Below are positions 5,452 through 13,679 of a DNA stretch of 31,081 nucleotides, in pieces. A program made the position numbers and the translations under genes. This stretch comes from Euryarchaeota archaeon UBA257 (GTDB lineage Archaea > Thermoplasmatota > Poseidoniia > Poseidoniales > Thalassarchaeaceae). The notes beneath the pieces are model-generated. The model ran no database searches. It had not been told where the DNA came from and saw only the letters and a program-made list of their open reading frames with translations. The stretch spans positions 29,059-60,139 of the forward strand of contig DAJO01000031.1 in assembly GCA_002498985.1 (NCBI GenBank), given 5' to 3'. The stretch's first letter is position 1. The number at the start of each line of letters is the position of its first letter.

Positions 5452-8361
5452 ATGACCATTCAAGGAAGTGATAATAGTGCTGATTCATCAAATAAAATTT
5501 CATACAAGGAACGTATGAATAATATCGATTCTAATAGCGTTAAAGAAGCTATTATCTTGGCTCCGAATAAAATAAGAAGGTCTTTATCGGGATTATCACC
5601 TTCACAAGCATTAGTTAAATTTCCAATTTTTGTAATTGTCTTCTGCTTGGTTTTTACTGGCTATTTCACATTGCACTCAGGCGCTATTGATTGTAGAAAA
5701 GATTTCAATCCAAGTTTTTGTAATGAAGAATCTTCTATGAATGTGAATGGAGATTTAGAAGTATACTTACCTGACGGTTCACAGGTATCTCTATTGATTG
5801 ATGAGGTAGAAGAAGATTGGACTACTAATGTAATGATTATTTATGTGGAATCAGAGTTTAACAATGTTACTAAAGTAAATGTTCTAAAACAAATTGATGC
5901 TATGGAAAGTGCAATGAATTCGAATAGTAATGATGGAGGAGAATTTGATGATATAATATACGTTCTTTCTATCTCTGCTGTAATTAAGGAAGTTAATTCC
6001 AGTGCCGTCAGAGTTGCTAAAGCATTTGCTTCAGGTGTGGCTGCGTCCACAGGACAAGAAGAATTTTCTGAACAGATTAATGAAACTATAGACTCTCAAC
6101 AAGATTTTTTAGGGAATTATGCAATTCCTGATGAGCAAGAAAGAGTAGATCAGATATTAGATGAAATACCTCAAAATGCTCTAGATAAATTAGTAAGAGA
6201 CGTAGGTAGAGCTGAAGCTGAGAAGGCTAATTACTGGAATAGAGCTGTTATAATAATGGGAATTTCTGCTGAAGCAGATGTTAGTGAAATGATCGAAAAA
6301 ACACAGAGAGAAATTGACTATCTAAGTAGTATCGGTTCTACGCAATGCGATCCAAATAACGATGGTAGCACTGAAGAATTTACAGATTGGGAATGTATGA
6401 AGTTGAGTATGGCCCTCACAGGCCCTGCTCCTATTACTAATGCGGTAACAGAAGAGTCATTCAGTCTATTCTGGGATGTGTTTCCATTAGGAGTTTTTCT
6501 GGTAGCTGTCACGCTCTTCCTATTCCATTGTGACTTATTACAAACAGGAAGATTTAGGTTGGTTCAAGGTATTAAAGTTCTAATAATTTCGGGATTACCT
6601 ACATTATGTTCTGTTTTCTTGACTATGGGCATAATAGGATGGTCAAATTATGAAGTTACAATGACGGTGATTATTGTAGGACCGATAGTTCTAGCTCTCG
6701 GCGTTTCATACGGTCTTCATATTACAAATCGTTATGCGGAAGCTAAAGGAACTCCCAATGAAAAGATGGAAGAAGCATTGAAATCGACAGGTAAAGCAGT
6801 ATTCTTATCTGCAATCACTACGATAATTGGTTTTATTTCTCTAACATTTACTCCAATGGCACCTATTCAAACCGTTGGTTGGTCGCTAGCTTTCGGAATA
6901 GTTGTAGTATATGTCATGACAATGTTAATGGTACCAAATTTAACGATATTATTGGATTTAAAAAAACCATCACACCCTCCACCTCAGGTTTTCGTAAGTA
7001 TAGTATCAATACCAGTAAAATGGACGAAAGTGACGCTCATATTATTTATCATTGTAATGGTTTTCTCAGCAGGTATTTCCAGAGAAAATGTAGAATCTAA
7101 TCTTGATTTATTAGAGATGGCACCTCAAGATGTTGATGCGGTACAAAAAATGAAAACTTACAGTGATGAATTCGAATCAGGACAACCAGGATTCTTGAAA
7201 ATATCAGAAAATATTGGTGCAACTGCAGATTTGACAGATCTTACGGCCGATGATCCTTTCTACGGATTAGAAGCTATAGAGAAACTTGAAGGGCAATGTG
7301 CAGAGGTGGATCAAGTAACAGCTGTATCAATTGTTTTCTTAATGAAGGCGATAGCAGTTTCTGTGGATGTTTCAGGAGCACCAATAGCCGATTTAGTACC
7401 TGATAATGCGGGCCCAATCAAAGATGTTGCAGAATTATTATTCAATAATTCACAATCTGGAAATGCGTCATTTTGGAGAACCTTAGATACACTTGATGCA
7501 CAGGAATTGGGGGGGCAACAAGCTCAAAATTTCTTACTCTATGTATTCTATAATAGCTTAACTGATGAGATGAGGGAGTTATTCATCTCAGAAGATTATA
7601 GTAGTAGTTTAATCTATATTGATATGCCATTTATGGATGTTGTAGGTACAGAAATCGCTACTAATTTAGTGAACAAGCATGCTGCAAACTCTGGCTTAGG
7701 AGGGACTACCGGTACACCTGAACTTATTGGTGTTGCATCAGTTACAATAGAAGTGAATGAATTAATTGTTGGCTCACAATGGAGTTCTCTTGGTTTCGCT
7801 TTGTTATTCACAATCATAACTTTAGGATTAGTTTTCCGAGATATATTATACTCATTACTAACAACTATACCAGTAGGATTTACTGTTGCTATGCAGTGGA
7901 TGATCATGGATCTTGGAGGTGTTCAACTATCACTAGTTACAGTAATGGTAGGGTCTATTCTTGTTGGCGTTGGTGTTGATTTTTCAATTCATATAGCTAA
8001 CAGAGTGAGAGAGGAAGGAGGAAATTTAGAAGCGATAAAAGCTGCATGTGCTACAACCGGAATGAGTTTAGCAGAAGCAACACTTGTAACTACAGCAGGG
8101 ATGTTTTGTGCATTGACCATTAATATCCCTGCAATTAAACCGTTCATTATAGTCATTATTGTGTTAATTGTTATTGCTGCAATTTCTGCTCTAATACTAT
8201 TGCCTGCTGTTTATGCCATTATGGTGAAAGCAAATGTGAATTTAACAGGAGGGGTATCTAGAATGGTCAAAACTGCGGGACTGAAAAGAGCAATTGATAG
8301 AGGTGATGCGGACTCTATTGATGCAACCTTGATTATTGGTACATCAGATGATGCTTGGTGA
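5452..8361 (+). CDS. RND-superfamily exporter, MMPL/HAE3 type
   Basis: A 969-residue membrane protein built of two similar halves, as in MMPL and archaeal 'predicted RND exporter' proteins. One membrane segment near residues 55-75 is followed by a large acidic external loop, then five segments coded at about 6466-6950; a seventh at about 7030-7080, a second large loop, and five more at about 7780-8220. Each half has the RND signature after its fourth segment: GVSYGLHITNRYAEA in the first, GVDFSIHIANRVREE in the second. RND proteins of this kind use the proton motive force to move lipids or hydrophobic compounds outward. No adaptor or outer-membrane partner gene is nearby, as expected in archaea. 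The substrate cannot be told from sequence. The cytoplasmic N-terminus is Ser/Asn-rich and about 55 residues long. Confidence 0.85.
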   Translation: MTIQGSDNSADSSNKISYKERMNNIDSNSVKEAIILAPNKIRRSLSGLSPSQALVKFPIFVIVFCLVFTGYFTLHSGAIDCRKDFNPSFCNEESSMNVNGDLEVYLPDGSQVSLLIDEVEEDWTTNVMIIYVESEFNNVTKVNVLKQIDAMESAMNSNSNDGGEFDDIIYVLSISAVIKEVNSSAVRVAKAFASGVAASTGQEEFSEQINETIDSQQDFLGNYAIPDEQERVDQILDEIPQNALDKLVRDVGRAEAEKANYWNRAVIIMGISAEADVSEMIEKTQREIDYLSSIGSTQCDPNNDGSTEEFTDWECMKLSMALTGPAPITNAVTEESFSLFWDVFPLGVFLVAVTLFLFHCDLLQTGRFRLVQGIKVLIISGLPTLCSVFLTMGIIGWSNYEVTMTVIIVGPIVLALGVSYGLHITNRYAEAKGTPNEKMEEALKSTGKAVFLSAITTIIGFISLTFTPMAPIQTVGWSLAFGIVVVYVMTMLMVPNLTILLDLKKPSHPPPQVFVSIVSIPVKWTKVTLILFIIVMVFSAGISRENVESNLDLLEMAPQDVDAVQKMKTYSDEFESGQPGFLKISENIGATADLTDLTADDPFYGLEAIEKLEGQCAEVDQVTAVSIVFLMKAIAVSVDVSGAPIADLVPDNAGPIKDVAELLFNNSQSGNASFWRTLDTLDAQELGGQQAQNFLLYVFYNSLTDEMRELFISEDYSSSLIYIDMPFMDVVGTEIATNLVNKHAANSGLGGTTGTPELIGVASVTIEVNELIVGSQWSSLGFALLFTIITLGLVFRDILYSLLTTIPVGFTVAMQWMIMDLGGVQLSLVTVMVGSILVGVGVDFSIHIANRVREEGGNLEAIKAACATTGMSLAEATLVTTAGMFCALTINIPAIKPFIIVIIVLIVIAAISALILLPAVYAIMVKANVNLTGGVSRMVKTAGLKRAIDRGDADSIDATLIIGTSDDAW

Positions 8362-8397
8362 CGACACTTTCATTCACCTATTCCCACTGGGACAAAT

Positions 8398-8871
8398 ATG
8401 AATTACTGGCTGATGAAGAGTGAACCTCATGTATACCCATGGGAAAAACTAGTTGAAGACAAAAGCACACATTGGGATGGAGTAAGAAATTACCAAGCAA
8501 GAAATATGATGAGAGATGATATGAAAATTGGAGACTTAGTTTTTTTCTATCACTCTAACTTTAAGCCGCCACATATTGCTGGAGTGGCAAAAATTTGCAA
8601 AGAAGGATACCCTGATTTTACAGCACAAGATTCAAATTCAAAATATTATGATGAAAAGGCGACTCCAGAAAATCCAAGGTGGATGATGGTAGATATTGAA
8701 CCAATAATTGCTTTACAAAAAACGGTTTCTTTACAAGAAATGAGAGATAACCCTACTTTGGAGGGTATGAAATTACTAATGAAAGGATCTAGGCTATCAG
8801 TGCAACCTGTTTCAGAGAAACATTTCGAAATTATATGTAAAATGGGTGGATTAGATACAATTCCTCATTAA
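8398..8871 (+). CDS. EVE-domain protein (Thy28/UPF0310 family)
   Basis: A 157-residue single-domain protein that spans a whole EVE domain. It opens with YWLMKSEPHVYPWEKL and has WDGVRNYQARNMMRD and GDLVFFYHSN, the most conserved blocks of the family. EVE domains have a PUA-like fold and are known or proposed to read modified bases in DNA or RNA; in this stand-alone form the physiological target is generally unknown. It starts 36 nt after the exporter and ends 8 nt before the 3' end of the convergent SRP RNA. There is no restriction or modification gene next to it, so a housekeeping RNA role is at least as likely as defence. Confidence 0.9.
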   Translation: MNYWLMKSEPHVYPWEKLVEDKSTHWDGVRNYQARNMMRDDMKIGDLVFFYHSNFKPPHIAGVAKICKEGYPDFTAQDSNSKYYDEKATPENPRWMMVDIEPIIALQKTVSLQEMRDNPTLEGMKLLMKGSRLSVQPVSEKHFEIICKMGGLDTIPH

Positions 8872-8879
8872 TGAAAATG

Positions 8880-9186
8880 TGGGCATGTCTTCGGTGGACG
8901 TTCGTCACCATCGATGAAAATTCATTGAGCTCCTCAACTCCGCTATTCCAAGGCATCCAGCATCCCCGGTCGGGCTGCTCGCTTCCGCGCCTGACCTGGT
9001 TCCCGGGTATAAGGCACTTCGAATTTCCCTCCGGAAATCCGTTATGCCAACCTGCATCTCTTGGAGGCGAAGTGTCGCTGTTACCCAATGGGTCATCGAT
9101 GCTTCGTTTACGCCGCCCTCAGACTTCAGGTCACCATTATTGACGATTTGTGAATAATAGAGCACGTCAACACTCCCCCTAGCCCA
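8880..9186 (-). ncRNA. ffs: Signal recognition particle RNA (7S RNA), archaeal type
   Basis: On the minus strand, helix 8 of the SRP S domain is plain: GGTCAGG, then a GGAA tetraloop (8983-8986) on a GC stem, then the AGCAGC bulge side that binds SRP54. The terminal helix is made by TGGGC at the 5' end (9186-9182) and GCCCA at the 3' end (8884-8880), giving about 307 nt, the usual archaeal length. The 5' part (GTGTTGACGTGC and GTGACCTGAAG) fits the Alu domain. It is GC-rich in an AT-rich genome, as structured RNA is. Open frames that cross it are shadows. A TATA box lies upstream at 9231-9240. Ends are set by pairing and may be off by a few nt. Confidence 0.93.
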
Positions 9187-9230
9187 TACATCCGTAATTA
9201 CCACCCCATTTTAATGAAACCCCAAAATGA

Positions 9231-9240
9231 TATAAAAAGA
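9231..9240 (-). promoter_or_regulatory. TATA box of the SRP RNA gene
   Basis: TCTTTTTATA on the minus strand, about 45-50 nt upstream of the paired 5' end at 9186. With usual archaeal spacing transcription would begin near 9208, so a short 5' leader of some 20 nt would have to be trimmed, unless the true 5' end lies further upstream. The stretch to the next gene end (9257) holds nothing else visible. Confidence 0.5.
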
Positions 9241-9256
9241 AATGAAAAGAAAATTA

Positions 9257-9646
9257 TCATTCAGCAGAATATTTTGAGGGACATCCAGTTTGTATCGAGT
9301 TTGCAGAAATTGTCCATTTACCATTGATATTTTCAAGATCTCCTTTAACTGCAATCATGTACCCCTCGCCAAAACCATCTGGTAAAGCAACTGAGGAAAT
9401 ATCTACAAATAGTTGTGCATTTTCACCAGTGCCTGCTAGAATAAACATCTTTGAAGTTTCATCTACTGAACCTTCTAATACTGTGCCTCTAAGATGAATT
9501 TCATCAGAAGTAAAATCTTCAGGAGCACCCATAACTTCGTCAACAGTATATTGGATTTCTGGATCTACACTAATTAACATCAAAGATATTAATCCTAACA
9601 ACCCTAAACCTACTACAACGAGTTTCCTACCTCTAGTTGCAGCCAT
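9257..9646 (-). CDS. ccmE: CcmE-like haem chaperone, CxxxY type
   Basis: A 129-residue protein with one N-terminal membrane anchor (about residues 8-27) and a beta-rich external domain. The order YTVDEV, IHLRGTVLEGSV, LPDGFGEGYMIAVKGDL, then a C-terminal flexible tail follows CcmE, which holds haem covalently and hands it to apocytochrome c. In bacterial CcmE haem binds His in HxxxY; here the motif is CPSKY (Cys122, Tyr126), the CxxxY variant known from archaea and some sulfate reducers. It is 39 nt downstream of pyrD on the same strand. No other ccm gene is in the window, so the partners CcmA/B/C/F must be elsewhere if the pathway is complete. A general OB-fold protein is the main alternative. 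Confidence 0.8.
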   Translation of the reverse strand: MAATRGRKLVVVGLGLLGLISLMLISVDPEIQYTVDEVMGAPEDFTSDEIHLRGTVLEGSVDETSKMFILAGTGENAQLFVDISSVALPDGFGEGYMIAVKGDLENINGKWTISANSIQTGCPSKYSAE

Positions 9647-9685
9647 ATATGTTCCAATTGAAAAACACTGATGAGGTTTGTGTTC

Positions 9686-10789
9686 TCAGGTGTGTTTAGA
9701 ACCCACTGCTTCACTGATGTTAGAAAAATTATTTTCACGAACTTTTATTTTGAGTCCTTTAATTATTTTAGAAACTACGGAAGGTCCATTGAAGACTAAC
9801 GCAGAATATAATTGTATTAATGAGGCACCAGAAATTATCATATCCCAGGCAGATTCAACGGAATCAATCCCACCTACTCCAATTATTGGCACTTTAGAAT
9901 CAGTATAATCATACAGTAAATTGACCACTTCTAATGACCTTTTTCTCAGAGGACGTCCTGAAAGACCCCCTGATTGAGCAAAAGCTGATCTAGATTGTGA
10001 ATTTTTTGGGACATATCGAGAAATTGTAGTATTAGTTGCTACAAAACCATCAACCTTAGAGTTGATAGCAACTTCAGCTGAACTAATTAAGTCATCATCA
10101 CTCATATCAGGTGAAAACTTCAGTAATATTGGTTTATGATTACCTTTTTTATCTCTAATTCCATTACATGAATTTAAAACACTCCTTAGATGATCTGCTT
10201 CCTGTAATTCTCTGAGGCCTGGAGTGTTAGGCGAAGATACATTCAAGACAAATAAGTCAGAATAATCCCAAAGAATGTCGAGTGTGGAAGAGTAATCTCC
10301 GGGCGCGTCCTCATTAGAAACTTTTTTTGATCTACCAATATTTGCAGCCACAGGGTTATCGGGCCATAAACCAACAGATTTTCTATCAATTAAATTATCC
10401 CTTACTGCTAAAGCACCAGGATTATTGAAACCCATTCTATTGATCAAAGCATTTTCTTTATTCGCTCTAAACATTCTAGGTTTAGGATTTCCTTCTTGAG
10501 GGAATCTAGTAATTCCTCCATATTCCATCCATGAAAATCCTAGAGAAGGCCATGCAGATAAGGCCTGTGCTTTTTTGTCAAATCCCGCTGCTATACCTAA
10601 TGGATGATTAAAGGATAAACCAAAAACATTGATAGGTAATTCTGGAGCTTGATATAGGGTCCTTAGAAAATTCCTACCGATGGAACTTCTCTCTAATTTT
10701 GCTAAGGAAGAAAGCCCGAGACCATGCGCTCTTTCTGAATCTATTAGGCCCAACATTGGCCTACCAAACATTCGATATGGAAGTCCCAC
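9686..10789 (-). CDS. pyrD: Dihydroorotate dehydrogenase, class 2 (quinone-linked)
   Basis: FMN flavoprotein of the fourth step of pyrimidine synthesis, oxidising dihydroorotate to orotate and passing electrons to the membrane quinone pool. Seen are GIAAGFDKKA, NRMGFNNPGA, VLNVSSPNTPGLRELQ with the Ser base that marks class 2 (class 1 uses Cys), LLKFSPD, and the FMN phosphate site IGVGGI. The helical N-terminus LIDSERAHGLGL is the class 2 membrane-associating region. The frame is open far upstream, but the family start (YR.F...LD.ERAH) argues for GTG at 10789 (367 residues) or ATG at 10771. This also leaves room for the divergent gene at 10842. ccmE follows on the same strand. Confidence 0.92.
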   Translation of the reverse strand: MGLPYRMFGRPMLGLIDSERAHGLGLSSLAKLERSSIGRNFLRTLYQAPELPINVFGLSFNHPLGIAAGFDKKAQALSAWPSLGFSWMEYGGITRFPQEGNPKPRMFRANKENALINRMGFNNPGALAVRDNLIDRKSVGLWPDNPVAANIGRSKKVSNEDAPGDYSSTLDILWDYSDLFVLNVSSPNTPGLRELQEADHLRSVLNSCNGIRDKKGNHKPILLKFSPDMSDDDLISSAEVAINSKVDGFVATNTTISRYVPKNSQSRSAFAQSGGLSGRPLRKRSLEVVNLLYDYTDSKVPIIGVGGIDSVESAWDMIISGASLIQLYSALVFNGPSVVSKIIKGLKIKVRENNFSNISEAVGSKHT

Positions 10790-10841
10790 GGTAATGCCGG
10801 TGAACCGACACTCTTCAAGCGTTACGCACCATCCGAGATAC

Positions 10842-11249
10842 ATGAGTGGTTCTAATGGGGATGCAGCAGTCTCTGAATTAGCAAGAAGAATACTACGATC
10901 TAGTGGCGTTAAAATTATCCATGACGGAGAATTAATAGAAGAAATAGAATCTCTTGCGGCAGAATTATCCGATAAAGCACCAAAAATAATTTTTGGAATA
11001 GAATCACAAATTTCAGATTCAGAAGATATTTTCTTCATGAATAAGAATTCTGCAAATGGAATAATTTCTCAGAACCCTCCAGTGTCGTTAGAAATTGTTT
11101 GGATAAAAGGTGGTAACGAGAAATGGAATAATCTACAACAAAAGATTGTCGAATTAGGCAGAGCCGGCTATCCAGGTTGTATAGGGTGCGCTGGTCCAGC
11201 GGCATCAGAACCATGGGATGAAGTTATGTCTAGGAAACAAAATTTCTAG
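10842..11249 (+). CDS. Small conserved-looking protein of unknown function
   Basis: A 135-residue acidic protein that I do not recognise. It starts at ATG 10842 (MSGSNGDAAVSELARRIL), 52 nt from the divergent pyrD start; a longer frame reaches back to 10680 but would lie over pyrD coding sequence. There is a helical N-terminal part, a middle stretch APKIIFGIESQI, and a C-terminal VELGRAGYPGCIGCAGPAASEPWDE. The GC.GCAGP segment with two Cys three apart is the only distinctive motif and could bind a metal with partners from another subunit. No signal peptide or membrane segment. Its stop is followed at once by a GC-only tract. Coding potential is supported by length and by fit between pyrD and topA; function unknown. 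Confidence 0.6.
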   Translation: MSGSNGDAAVSELARRILRSSGVKIIHDGELIEEIESLAAELSDKAPKIIFGIESQISDSEDIFFMNKNSANGIISQNPPVSLEIVWIKGGNEKWNNLQQKIVELGRAGYPGCIGCAGPAASEPWDEVMSRKQNF

Positions 11250-11255
11250 TCGGTC

Positions 11256-11281
11256 TCGCGCGCCTCGCGTGCGCGCGCGCC
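11256..11281. other. Alternating CG tract, possible terminator hairpin
   Basis: Twenty-four of 26 bases are G or C, almost all alternating, in an otherwise AT-rich region. GCGCGC near 11258 can pair with GCGCGC near 11272 around a CTCGCGT loop. It lies 7 nt after a stop codon and 50 nt before the topA promoter, so a transcript end or insulator is plausible; no T-tract follows. Confidence 0.4.
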
Positions 11282-11331
11282 TTGTATCAATCTGTACTGA
11301 CTCAAGTTTATACAGGTTGTATTCTGCGGTC

Positions 11332-11340
11332 AAATATAAT
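11332..11340 (+). promoter_or_regulatory. TATA box of topA
   Basis: AAATATAAT, about 45 nt before the ATG at 11381, would start transcription near 11363 and leave a leader of about 18 nt. A weaker TTTATAC lies at 11307. Confidence 0.4.
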
Positions 11341-11380
11341 GGTCGATGGTAGCTTATTGACTTAGTGATGGTTGGAAAAT

Positions 11381-13639
11381 ATGAAACTGATGATTCTTGA
11401 GTCCGGTGCTAAGGCGAAGACTGTGAAGAAATATTTAGGGAAAGGATGGATTGTCCAAGCATGTGGAGGGCACGTCCAGGATTTACCCTCAAAAGGTAGC
11501 AAGGGATCTTCTAAGTCAATGTGGAAATCAGAAAAAAATGTGCTTCCAGAACCTCCTTGGGGATGGACTAGAGGAGCGGAAAAAAAAATCAAAGATATGA
11601 TTAAGAAGGCAAAGAAATCTAACGTTGACGAAGTATATATTGCTACCGACCCAGATAGAGAAGGAGAATTCATTGCATGGAGGCTCAGTATCATTTTTGC
11701 AGATTTTGATTCCCAAAAGAGAGTTACATTCAATGAAATAACAGAAAAATCAGTTAATGATGCTATCAATCAAGCGAGAGAAATTGATACGGCTTTAGTG
11801 GATTCAGCTAAAGTTAGAAGATTTATGGATAGACTAGTAGGATTTGAATGCTCAAGGTTTTCTAGATCTTGGAAATTAGCATCTATGGGGAGAGTGCAAA
11901 CACCGACTCTAGGGTTCATCGTTGAAAGAGAGTTGTTACGTGAAAAACACGTACCAATAAATTTCCATAGTGTTAATTTCAGTTCAGATAATGTCAATTT
12001 CAAAATTAGATTTCATGAAAAGAATGACTCGGGAGCATGGCTTGATGATGATGGAAAACATTTTCCAGATAGGACTTTTGATAAAGAATTAGCAGATCGT
12101 TCTATTGAAATTCTTAATCAGAATAAAACCATAGAGATTGTCACTGTTAAAGAAGGTAAGAGTAACAGGAGCCCGAAACCACCTTTCACCACAGATACTA
12201 TGTTACAAGCGGCTAGTTCAACATTAGGATGGTCTGTATCTAAAACTAGTTCTGTTGCTGGAGAATTGTATAATTCAGGACATGTGACGTACATAAGAAC
12301 AGATTCTACTAGGACAAATAAGGAAGCAAGAGATACTATCAAGCAACTTATTAGAGAAAAATATGGTGAAAAATTTCTAGGAGAGGGGGTTCTTGGACCC
12401 GATGCTAAAAAGGGAAGTAGTAATGTTCAAGATGCTCACGAGGCAATCAGACCAACGAGGCCTGAAATTAATCAACTATCGGAAGATAACAAAGATGATT
12501 TGAAAACATTATATAAATTAATTTGGGCAAGATTTGCAGGTAGTCAAATGTCTAACTCTATACGTGAAACAAGAAGAATTGAAGCGAAAACTGATAATTT
12601 AGATAAGAAAATAACAGGAACCGCATCTTGGAGAACGCACGCTGGATGGGAGGCTGTGTACAAGGATTACCAAAAAAATATCATTGAAAATCCACCTTCT
12701 TCAGAACTGAGCATAGGATCAAAATGGGACATAATGTGTGATTCTGAAAATCCACAACTGGTTAGCGATGAAACAAAACCACCTAGGAGATTTTCTGAGA
12801 GTTCTATCGTACAACAGATGAAAAAGGTAGGAATAGGTAGGCCGTCTACATATGTATCAACTATTCAAACATTGAATAGGAGAAAATATGTTGAAAATAA
12901 CAGCGGTTCACTGATTCCTACGGACGCTGGAAAAACTATGTGGTTAGAAGTTGTACCATTTTATAACGAACAGGATAATCAAGGATTATTTAATAGTGAA
13001 TTTACAGCAAAGATGGAGTCAAATCTTGATACAATCGAAGATAGTACTCAATCTGCCCCTAAGATTTGGCACGATTTCATAGAAAATTTTGAGAGAATGA
13101 ATGATAATGCTAAAACAAAGAAAAGGAGTGTCCCTTCTAAAAGACAAATTGAGTTACTTAATAACCTAATCAAAAATATGAAACAGAATGAGATAGCGAA
13201 TTATCTCAATGGTAAAAAACCTCATGAGTTGACAGGGGATGAGATGAGAGAAACATTGGATTTAATCATCGAAGAAGGTGGTGATTTTCCAGCTAGCGAG
13301 AAACAAATAAATTTAATTATTAAATTATCGGATCAATTGGGATACAAATTAGTAGATGTATGTAAAATTGTCGATGTAGACGATATAAACAACCTCACAG
13401 GGGGTAAGGACGGTACCGCAAGTAGGGTAATTGATCAATTGATTTCCGAAAGTCAATTATTACCTGCAACAGAATCACAAGTTAAATTAATCAATAAAAT
13501 TGCAATCAGAGAGGAAGTTCCTCTAAGTGATATTCTTTCTATAGCTGATATTGTTTCCATTGAGGAGTTGACTAAGAAAGATGCTAGTAAAATAATAGAT
13601 ACTGTGATGAAGAAAAATAAAAAATCTCGCAAGAAATGA
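11381..13639 (+). CDS. topA: DNA topoisomerase I (type IA) with three C-terminal repeats
   Basis: A 752-residue type IA topoisomerase that relaxes negative supercoils through a 5'-phosphotyrosine link. The Toprim domain shows LMILESGAKAKTVKKYLG at the N-terminus and ATDPDREGEF; the catalytic Tyr304 is in GHVTYIRTDSTR; DAHEAIRPT and IGRPSTYVSTIQTL follow. The core ends near residue 580. There is no Cys4 zinc-ribbon tail; instead three copies of a ~55-residue unit follow (13130-13285, 13286-13459, 13460-13636), each starting P-S/A-x-x-x-Q-I/V and ending in an acidic-helical LT...AS.IID type stretch. The tail ends in a Lys/Arg-rich run. An upstream TTG at 11372 could add three residues. A run of GGR and an unknown gene follows on the same strand. 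Confidence 0.93.
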   Translation: MKLMILESGAKAKTVKKYLGKGWIVQACGGHVQDLPSKGSKGSSKSMWKSEKNVLPEPPWGWTRGAEKKIKDMIKKAKKSNVDEVYIATDPDREGEFIAWRLSIIFADFDSQKRVTFNEITEKSVNDAINQAREIDTALVDSAKVRRFMDRLVGFECSRFSRSWKLASMGRVQTPTLGFIVERELLREKHVPINFHSVNFSSDNVNFKIRFHEKNDSGAWLDDDGKHFPDRTFDKELADRSIEILNQNKTIEIVTVKEGKSNRSPKPPFTTDTMLQAASSTLGWSVSKTSSVAGELYNSGHVTYIRTDSTRTNKEARDTIKQLIREKYGEKFLGEGVLGPDAKKGSSNVQDAHEAIRPTRPEINQLSEDNKDDLKTLYKLIWARFAGSQMSNSIRETRRIEAKTDNLDKKITGTASWRTHAGWEAVYKDYQKNIIENPPSSELSIGSKWDIMCDSENPQLVSDETKPPRRFSESSIVQQMKKVGIGRPSTYVSTIQTLNRRKYVENNSGSLIPTDAGKTMWLEVVPFYNEQDNQGLFNSEFTAKMESNLDTIEDSTQSAPKIWHDFIENFERMNDNAKTKKRSVPSKRQIELLNNLIKNMKQNEIANYLNGKKPHELTGDEMRETLDLIIEEGGDFPASEKQINLIIKLSDQLGYKLVDVCKIVDVDDINNLTGGKDGTASRVIDQLISESQLLPATESQVKLINKIAIREEVPLSDILSIADIVSIEELTKKDASKIIDTVMKKNKKSRKK

Positions 13640-13679
13640 GATTAGAAGATATCAATAAGGTACACCTGTTGAATAAACT

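Noticed and set aside
7509..7515. Seven-G run as a frameshift or slippage site in the exporter
   Set aside because: The frame is intact and the second RND half follows in the same frame; nothing suggests programmed slippage.
8398..8871. EVE protein as part of a phage-defence island
   Set aside because: No nuclease, methyltransferase or helicase gene is nearby; neighbours are housekeeping genes.
8831..9204. Open frames on both strands across the SRP RNA locus
   Set aside because: They lie over the conserved SRP helix 8 and terminal helix; their translations have odd Pro/Arg/Trp-rich composition typical of RNA genes read as protein.
10790..11038. N-terminal extension of pyrD to an ATG at 11038
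   Set aside because: The added 83 residues show no family similarity, and they overlap the divergent gene at 10842; class 2 enzymes begin close to the YR...ERAH segment.
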